Shown piece by piece: positions 32,385 to 36,441 of a stretch of DNA of 36,441 nt (positions are counted from its first letter, which is position 1; each line of letters opens with the position of its first letter). Source of the stretch: an uncultured Oscillospiraceae bacterium (lineage in GTDB: Bacteria > Bacillota > Clostridia > Oscillospirales > Oscillospiraceae). The notes below the pieces were generated by a model. That model ran no database searches. It saw nothing but the letters and a program-made list of their open reading frames with translations, and was not told the DNA's origin. The DNA is taken from positions 1-36,441 of the forward strand of contig CAKTKU010000021.1 of assembly GCA_934572335.1 (NCBI GenBank), given 5' to 3'. Both the position numbers and the translations under genes were made by a program.

Positions 32385-32789
32385 ATGCAGGAGTACAGAA
32401 GGATCGACATCTCCAAAGACGAGATCGTCCCCACGGCGGAGCGCATGCGCCGCGACGGGAGGTATCTTGTGATGATCCACGGCTTCATCAACAAGGAGGG
32501 GCAGATGGACGTGTCGTATGACTATGCCGTCGACCCCGCGATCAAGTCGTACCACGTCGTGGGCGAGACGGTGCTGCCGTCTATTGCGCCGGTGTACGAC
32601 ACGGCGGCGGAGTGGCCCGAGCGCGAGCTCAACGAGCTGTTCGGCATCGAGTTTGAGGGGCTGGACGTGTCAAAGCGGCTGTTCCTCCCGGAGGACATGC
32701 TTGAAACGCAGGGCAAGGGGCAGATAATGGTTACGCCGCTCAAGGAGCTGGTGGAAAAGAACATCGGGCAGGAGGCGCAGAGCAAATGA
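32385..32789 (+). CDS. Hydrogenase subunit of the complex I 30-kDa (NuoC/MbhK/EchD) family
   Basis: 134 residues, small compared with NuoC (about 200), as in group 4 hydrogenases. The signature WPERELNELFGIEFEGLD matches the 30-kDa motif EREVxDxFGIxFxGHP. It helps dock the catalytic subunit. Start ATG at 32385 after GAGAGGTGATATGA. Preceded by a 79-bp gap with an AAAAAC/GTTTTT inverted repeat (32316-32331) and no clear promoter. It overlaps the large subunit gene by 4 bp (ATGA). Confidence 0.88.
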   Translation: MQEYRRIDISKDEIVPTAERMRRDGRYLVMIHGFINKEGQMDVSYDYAVDPAIKSYHVVGETVLPSIAPVYDTAAEWPERELNELFGIEFEGLDVSKRLFLPEDMLETQGKGQIMVTPLKELVEKNIGQEAQSK

Positions 32790-33868
32790 GCTATATCGTA
32801 CCCATAGGGCCGTACCATCCCGCGCTGGAGGAGCCGATACACGCCAACCTCATCACCGAGGGCGAGGTCATACGCGACGCGGAGGTCTTTGTCGGCTACA
32901 ACCACCGCGGCATTGAAAAGCTGGCGACGGAGCGCAACGCTATCCAGACGCTCGTACTGGTCGAGCGCGTGTGCGGCATCTGCTCGCACTCGCACGCGCT
33001 GACCTACGCCATGGCGGTCGAGGCCATCAACGGCGTGGAGGTTCCGAAGCGCGGTGAGTATATCCGCGTCATCACGGCGGAGCTTGAGCGGCTGCACTCG
33101 CACTTTCTGTGGCTGGGCATCGCCTGCCACATCATCGGGCATGACAGCCTTTTCATGCACATCTGGGATGAGCGCGAGGTGATAATGGATCTTCTCGAAA
33201 AGCTCAGCGGCAACCGCGTCAATTACGCGATGGTCACTGTCGGCGGCTCGCGCCGCGACATTGACGACGGTCTGAAGGCGGAGATACTCGCCGGGATAGA
33301 AAAACTTAAAGCGCCGATGGACAGGATCGTCGAGATCGTCCTCAACGACAAGACCGTTGCCATGCGCACAAAGGGCGTGGGCGTGCTGCCGAAGGCGGAC
33401 GCGCTGCGCATGGGCGCGGTGGGTCCCCACGCGCGCGCTTCCGGCGTGAAGATCGATGTGCGCCGCGACGCGCCGTACTCATCGTATGAGGACTTTGATT
33501 TTGACATTCCCGTCGTCGACAGCGGGGACGTGTTCGCCCGCGTCGTCGTGCGCGCGCTCGAGTGCTACGAGAGCATAAAGATCATCCAGCAGGCGCTGGA
33601 AAAGCTGCCGGAGGGGCCGATAAACCTCGGCAACAAGCTTATAAAGATAAAAGAGGGCATGGCCGTGGCGCGCCACGAAGCGCCGCGCGGACAGCTCAGC
33701 CACATGGTCGTGGGCGATGGCGGCTTCAACAACCACCGCGTCAGCATCCACGTTCCCAGCTACAAGAATACGCCCACCGTGCCGTTCATGCTGCGCGGCA
33801 ACACCGTGGCGGATGCCGGGCTCATCATCGCCAGCATCGACCCGTGCTTCAGCTGTCTGGACAGGTGA
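32786..33868 (+). CDS. [NiFe] hydrogenase catalytic subunit, group 4 (MbhL/EchE-like)
   Basis: 360 residues, complex I 49-kDa/NuoD superfamily. Start MSYIVPIGPYHPALEEP. Both Ni-ligating pairs are present: Cys63/Cys66 in RVCGICSHSH and Cys354/Cys357 in DPCFSCLDR. The presence of all four marks a hydrogenase rather than a NuoD or sulfane reductase relative. The protein ends right after the DPCxxCxxR motif, so there is no C-terminal peptide to cleave, and no maturation endopeptidase gene is visible. Evolves H2 from ferredoxin in this group. Followed by hypA 9 bp on. Confidence 0.93.
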   Translation: MSYIVPIGPYHPALEEPIHANLITEGEVIRDAEVFVGYNHRGIEKLATERNAIQTLVLVERVCGICSHSHALTYAMAVEAINGVEVPKRGEYIRVITAELERLHSHFLWLGIACHIIGHDSLFMHIWDEREVIMDLLEKLSGNRVNYAMVTVGGSRRDIDDGLKAEILAGIEKLKAPMDRIVEIVLNDKTVAMRTKGVGVLPKADALRMGAVGPHARASGVKIDVRRDAPYSSYEDFDFDIPVVDSGDVFARVVVRALECYESIKIIQQALEKLPEGPINLGNKLIKIKEGMAVARHEAPRGQLSHMVVGDGGFNNHRVSIHVPSYKNTPTVPFMLRGNTVADAGLIIASIDPCFSCLDR

Positions 33869-33877
33869 GCGCGGCGT

Positions 33878-34219
33878 ATGCATGAGCTTGCCATCGCAAA
33901 GGGCATTATCGACATAGTCTCCCAGGAGGCGCAGGCGCGCCGATTCACGCGCGTGCTCGCCGTGACGCTCAGCGTCGGCGAATATTCCGGCGTCGTGCCG
34001 GAGTGTCTGGAGGAGTTTTTCCCCATCGCCGCGGCGGGAACGCCCGCGGAGGGCGCAGCGCTTGAGTTCACCGTGCCGGAGAGCGAGTTTTCGTGTCTCG
34101 ACTGCGGGTATACCGGCAGCGTGGAGCGAAAGCGCGCCTGCTGCCCGCAGTGCGGCAGCGCGGCGCTCAGAATGACGCGCGGGCGGGAATTCTATGTCGA
34201 AAGTCTCAAGGTCGAATAA
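33878..34219 (+). CDS. hypA: Nickel-insertion protein HypA
   Basis: 113 residues. N-terminal MHELAIA with the nickel ligand His2; zinc site formed by Cys73, Cys76 (CLDC) and Cys89, Cys92 (CPQC). It usually works with the GTPase HypB, which is not in this window. Its placement between the catalytic subunit and the Mrp-like genes ties the nickel step to this hydrogenase. Confidence 0.95.
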   Translation: MHELAIAKGIIDIVSQEAQARRFTRVLAVTLSVGEYSGVVPECLEEFFPIAAAGTPAEGAALEFTVPESEFSCLDCGYTGSVERKRACCPQCGSAALRMTRGREFYVESLKVE

Positions 34220-34301
34220 GCTGACCCCTTTGAATAAACATCGGCAGGGGGCGCGGACGGCAGCGCCGTCCCCCCGCGCCAGAGAAAGGAGAGGTTTTCT
34301 C

Positions 34302-34820
34302 TTGCATAAAACAACTTTCCCCGCTGTACTGAGCACCTTTGTCATATGCTTCGGCTTCTGGATACTCCTGACGTGGAGCTTTTCCGCGCAGGAGCTTGCC
34401 GCCGGGGCGGTCGTGAGCCTTGCCGTGGCGCTCTTCTCGGCAAGATTCTTCATCCATGACAGGGCGTTTCGGTTTTTCAACCCCGTGCGGCTCTTCACCG
34501 GGCTTTTCTACACATTCATCATCTTCTTCTGGGAGCTTATAAAGGCAAACTGGGACATGGCAAAGCGCTGCTACGGCGGCTGCCGCAACATTAACCCCGG
34601 CATCGTGAAGTTCCCGGTCGACCTTGAGGGCAGCTACGCACAGGCGCAGCTTGCCAACTGCATCACCCTCACCCCCGGCACGATGACCATGGAGATCACC
34701 GAGGAGGACGGGCAGACGTATTATTACGTGCACTGGATAGACGTGACCGCCGACGGCGAGGAAGCGGGCAATATCATCAAGGGCACGATGGAAAAATGGC
34801 TGAGGAGGATATGGAAATGA
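34302..34820 (+). CDS. MrpE/MnhE-like subunit (MbhA position)
   Basis: 172 residues. The TTG at 34302 is chosen because AAGGAGAGG lies 7 bp upstream; an in-frame ATG at 34194 would overlap hypA and adds a low-complexity tail. Two or three N-terminal membrane helices (LSTFVICFGFWILLTWSF, LAAGAVVSLAVALFS, LFTGLFYTFIIFFWELI) and a soluble C-terminal domain with ANCITLTPGTMTMEI, the family signature. Part of a Mrp-type ion-transport module; first of six consecutive overlapping or adjacent genes. Confidence 0.9.
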   Translation: MHKTTFPAVLSTFVICFGFWILLTWSFSAQELAAGAVVSLAVALFSARFFIHDRAFRFFNPVRLFTGLFYTFIIFFWELIKANWDMAKRCYGGCRNINPGIVKFPVDLEGSYAQAQLANCITLTPGTMTMEITEEDGQTYYYVHWIDVTADGEEAGNIIKGTMEKWLRRIWK

Positions 34821-35098
34821 GCGATCTTCTCATCTTCGCGGTTATTTTCGGGCTTCTCGCGCTGATGAACCTCTACCGGCTCATCAAGGGGCCGAACGCG
34901 GCGGACCGCATGGTCGCCTCAGACGCGGCGGACATATGCATGTCCTGCGCGATGATGCTCTTCTCGCTGTTTTCCGGCAGAGGCATCTATCTCGACATCG
35001 CGATCATCAGCGCGATGCTCGGCATCATCAACACCATGCTCATCGGCAGGTATCTCGACAGGGGGAGGTGGCTTTACCATGCTGAGGATAATAATTGA
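34817..35098 (+). CDS. MrpF/MnhF-like subunit (MbhB position)
   Basis: 93 residues, three membrane helices (LLIFAVIFGLLALMNLYRL, then the region of CMSCAMMLFSLFSG, then IAIISAMLGIINTMLIG). Conserved RLIKGPNAADRMVASDA matches the family GPxxxDRxxAxD loop. The start ATG at 34817 overlaps the MrpE stop (ATGA) with GAGGAGG 9 bp upstream; two in-frame upstream ATGs are worse. Confidence 0.9.
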   Translation: MSDLLIFAVIFGLLALMNLYRLIKGPNAADRMVASDAADICMSCAMMLFSLFSGRGIYLDIAIISAMLGIINTMLIGRYLDRGRWLYHAEDNN

Positions 35099-35420
35099 CG
35101 TTCTCATCGCCGTGGGCGCGTTCTTCGCCATCGCGGGGACGCTGGGCGTGCTGAAAATGCCGGACACGTTCTCGCGCATGCAGGCGAGCACCTGCATCAC
35201 CACGATGGGCGTCATCGGCGTGGGTCTGGGCTCGCTGCTGTACGCCATATTCATCATGCACAGCCCCGCCACCGCCGTGAAGGTCGGCGTCATCGTGACG
35301 CTCGTTCTCGTGACGAACCCCGTCGGCGCGCACGCGCTCGCCAAGGGCGCGTATCAGGCGGGCATACGCCCGGAAAAGAAAATGGAGACCGACGATTACA
35401 GGAGGGATTTTGATGAGTAA
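35079..35420 (+). CDS. MrpG/MnhG-like subunit (MbhC position)
   Basis: 113 residues, three membrane helices. The signature GTLGVLKMPDTFSRMQASTC corresponds to the family GxxGxxRxPDxxxRxHA. It overlaps MrpF by 20 bp behind GGGGGAGG. C-terminal tail is charged and cytoplasmic. Confidence 0.92.
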   Translation: MLRIIIDVLIAVGAFFAIAGTLGVLKMPDTFSRMQASTCITTMGVIGVGLGSLLYAIFIMHSPATAVKVGVIVTLVLVTNPVGAHALAKGAYQAGIRPEKKMETDDYRRDFDE

Positions 35421-35667
35421 CCTGCTTGTTGTCCTCAACGTTATCATTGTGAGCGGTCTTGTTATATCGGCGCTCGTCGCCAGCACGAGCGAGAAGCTTC
35501 TCAGCTCCGTCATCGCTCTCGGCACGACCGGCATCTTCGCCGCGGCGGAATTTCTGCTGCTGCACGCGCCGGATGTCGCCATATCCGAAGCGGCTGTCGG
35601 CGCGGCGCTCAGCCCGCTCATATTCATCGTCACTCTCAAGAAGATAAGAGGAGGCGACGACAAATGA
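35413..35667 (+). CDS. MbhD-like subunit (DUF4040)
   Basis: 84 residues, three short membrane helices (VVLNVIIVSGLVISALVA, LLSSVIALGTTGIFAAAEFLLL, and ALSPLIFIVTL). LLHAPDVAISEAAVGAALSP is the DUF4040 signature, seen in MbhD and at the C-terminus of MrpA. Start ATG 35413 behind GGAGGG; overlaps MrpG by 8 bp. Standing alone, not fused to MrpA, is the Mbh-type arrangement. Confidence 0.88.
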   Translation: MSNLLVVLNVIIVSGLVISALVASTSEKLLSSVIALGTTGIFAAAEFLLLHAPDVAISEAAVGAALSPLIFIVTLKKIRGGDDK

Positions 35668-36035
35668 AAAAATTCCTCACATGGGTGTCGCTGGGCGTGT
35701 TCCTGCTGGCCGGCGTGCGCGCCAGCGTAACGATGGCCGCCATGCCCCGCACCTATGACGGGCGCGCTGCCTCCCCGTCGGTATATGAGCTGCAGCAGAA
35801 CCCCTCCGCCTATGACGACACGAATGTCGACGGCGCGGCGGGCGCGATAGTGCAGCAGAACCTCGACCGCACCCATGCCGTCAACGACGTTACCTCCATA
35901 GTCTTCGACTTCAGAGGCTACGACACCATGGGCGAGGCGTTCATCCTCATCACCGCGGTCGCGGGCACCTCCGTCATCATTTACAGCAGCGCAAAAGAAA
36001 CGAAAAAGGAGGCGGAACGTCAGGATGAAAAATGA
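35664..36035 (+). CDS. MbhE-like subunit
   Basis: 123 residues: N-terminal helix (FLTWVSLGVFLLAGVRASV), a non-membrane middle with AVNDVTSIVFDFRGYDTMGE, and a C-terminal helix AFILITAVAGTSVIIYSS. The motif VxxIVFDFRGYDTxGEA is typical of MbhE and of the corresponding MrpA/MrpB regions. Overlaps MbhD by 4 bp. Confidence 0.86.
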   Translation: MKKFLTWVSLGVFLLAGVRASVTMAAMPRTYDGRAASPSVYELQQNPSAYDDTNVDGAAGAIVQQNLDRTHAVNDVTSIVFDFRGYDTMGEAFILITAVAGTSVIIYSSAKETKKEAERQDEK

Positions 36036-36441
36036 CAAGATCGTCATAAAGCGCGTGATACAGCGCTGCGGCTGTGACATGGTGCTGCCGCTGACGCTGG
36101 TGTACGTGTTCTACCTCATTCTTCACGGGCACCTCTCCCCCGGCGGCGGCTTTCAGGGCGGCGTGCTCGTCGTCGCGGTCATCATACTCATCTATCTCGG
36201 TCACGGGTACGAGACGACCTGCCGCGCCATCAGTCCGCGCCTCATGCACGACTCGGAGGGCTTTGCCTCCATCCTGTATATCGCGCTTGCAATGCTGGGC
36301 GTCGTGTGCGGCGTGAACTTCTGTCAGAACGTCCTCTATTATCAGGGCAATATCGGCGAGCTTTTCAGCTCCGGTACCGTTTTGTGGATGAACCTGACCG
36401 TCGGCATGAAGGTGTTCACCGGTATCGCGGCGCTGTCGCTC
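36025..36441 (+). CDS. MrpB/MnhB-like subunit (MbhF position), partial
   Basis: First 139 residues; cut by the right edge. MVLPLTLVYVFYLILHGHLSPGGGFQGG is split here only to mark residues 19-46: a membrane helix followed by the MrpB signature HGHxSPGGGFQGG. More helices follow (VVAVIILIYLGHG, ILYIALAMLGVVCGVNF). Start overlaps the MbhE stop by 11 bp, with AAGGAGG 12 bp upstream. Further subunits (MrpC, MrpD, small subunit, ferredoxin) are expected beyond the window. Confidence 0.9.
   Translation, partial: MKNDKIVIKRVIQRCGCDMVLPLTLVYVFYLILHGHLSPGGGFQGGVLVVAVIILIYLGHGYETTCRAISPRLMHDSEGFASILYIALAMLGVVCGVNFCQNVLYYQGNIGELFSSGTVLWMNLTVGMKVFTGIAALSL

Noticed and set aside
32786..33868. Catalytic subunit as a sulfane reductase (Mbs/Mbx) or NuoD protein
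   Set aside because: Those relatives lack one or more of the four Ni-ligand cysteines. Here both CxxC pairs are intact.
34194..34301. N-terminal extension of the MrpE-like protein from the ATG at 34194
   Set aside because: It would overlap hypA and lacks a ribosome-binding site; the TTG at 34302 has a strong one and gives the normal length.

Overview
The window reads as a chromosomal segment of a GC-rich, spore-lineage Clostridia (Firmicutes/Bacillota), most like the gut Oscillospirales. The reasons are an S10 ribosomal operon of Gram-positive type, RNase Y, a SAM-I riboswitch on metK, a Spo0A-family regulator, good Shine-Dalgarno sites and TTG starts. The taxon is inferred from gene content and style, not from a marker match. 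I see no rRNA, tRNA, CRISPR array, phage or insertion sequence.

Layout: (1) 1-3.84 kb, minus strand: the promoter-proximal S10 operon (rpsJ, rplC, rplD, rplW, rplB, rpsS, start of rplV), with a long leader holding an intrinsic terminator and an unusual structured spacer between rpsJ and rplC. (2) 3.9-5.75 kb, minus: rny (RNase Y) with a structured leader. (3) 5.9-9.4 kb: a divergent pair, a lipoprotein M3-type metallopeptidase (minus) and a CBS/DRTGG-type manganese pyrophosphatase (plus). (4) 9.4-13.35 kb, minus: CotH-kinase/lamin-tail lipoprotein, VTC-type polyphosphate polymerase and DUF4956 membrane protein, one operon. (5) 13.4-17.4 kb, minus: a GH2 glycosidase and a GH36 alpha-galactosidase, overlapping. 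(6) 17.4-18.8 kb, minus: metK under a SAM-I riboswitch. (7) 18.9-20.6 kb, plus: a secreted barnase-family ribonuclease and a spo0A gene whose receiver lacks the phospho-acceptor aspartate but whose promoter region carries three 0A-box cores. (8) 20.7-22.6 kb, minus: GntR/YtrA-type regulator plus ABC ATPase and permease. (9) 22.7-27.4 kb: lysR (minus) divergent from two tandem, nearly identical NSS-family sodium symporters (plus) with matching upstream control regions. (10) 27.5-36.4 kb, plus: a membrane-bound [NiFe] hydrogenase locus, hypF-hypC-hypD-hypE, a 30-kDa complex-I-like subunit, the group 4 catalytic subunit, hypA, then Mrp-antiporter-like subunits (MrpE, F, G, MbhD, MbhE, MrpB), running off the right edge.

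How they work together: the last block encodes maturation of the Ni-Fe(CN)2CO centre and the start of an Mbh-type, ion-pumping hydrogenase, which would couple ferredoxin-driven H2 evolution to a sodium or proton gradient. The two sodium symporters next door could consume such a gradient (inference). The most unusual items are the degenerate Spo0A receiver, the structured rpsJ-rplC spacer, the duplicated symporter control region with conserved spacing, and the barnase-like RNase without a visible barstar.
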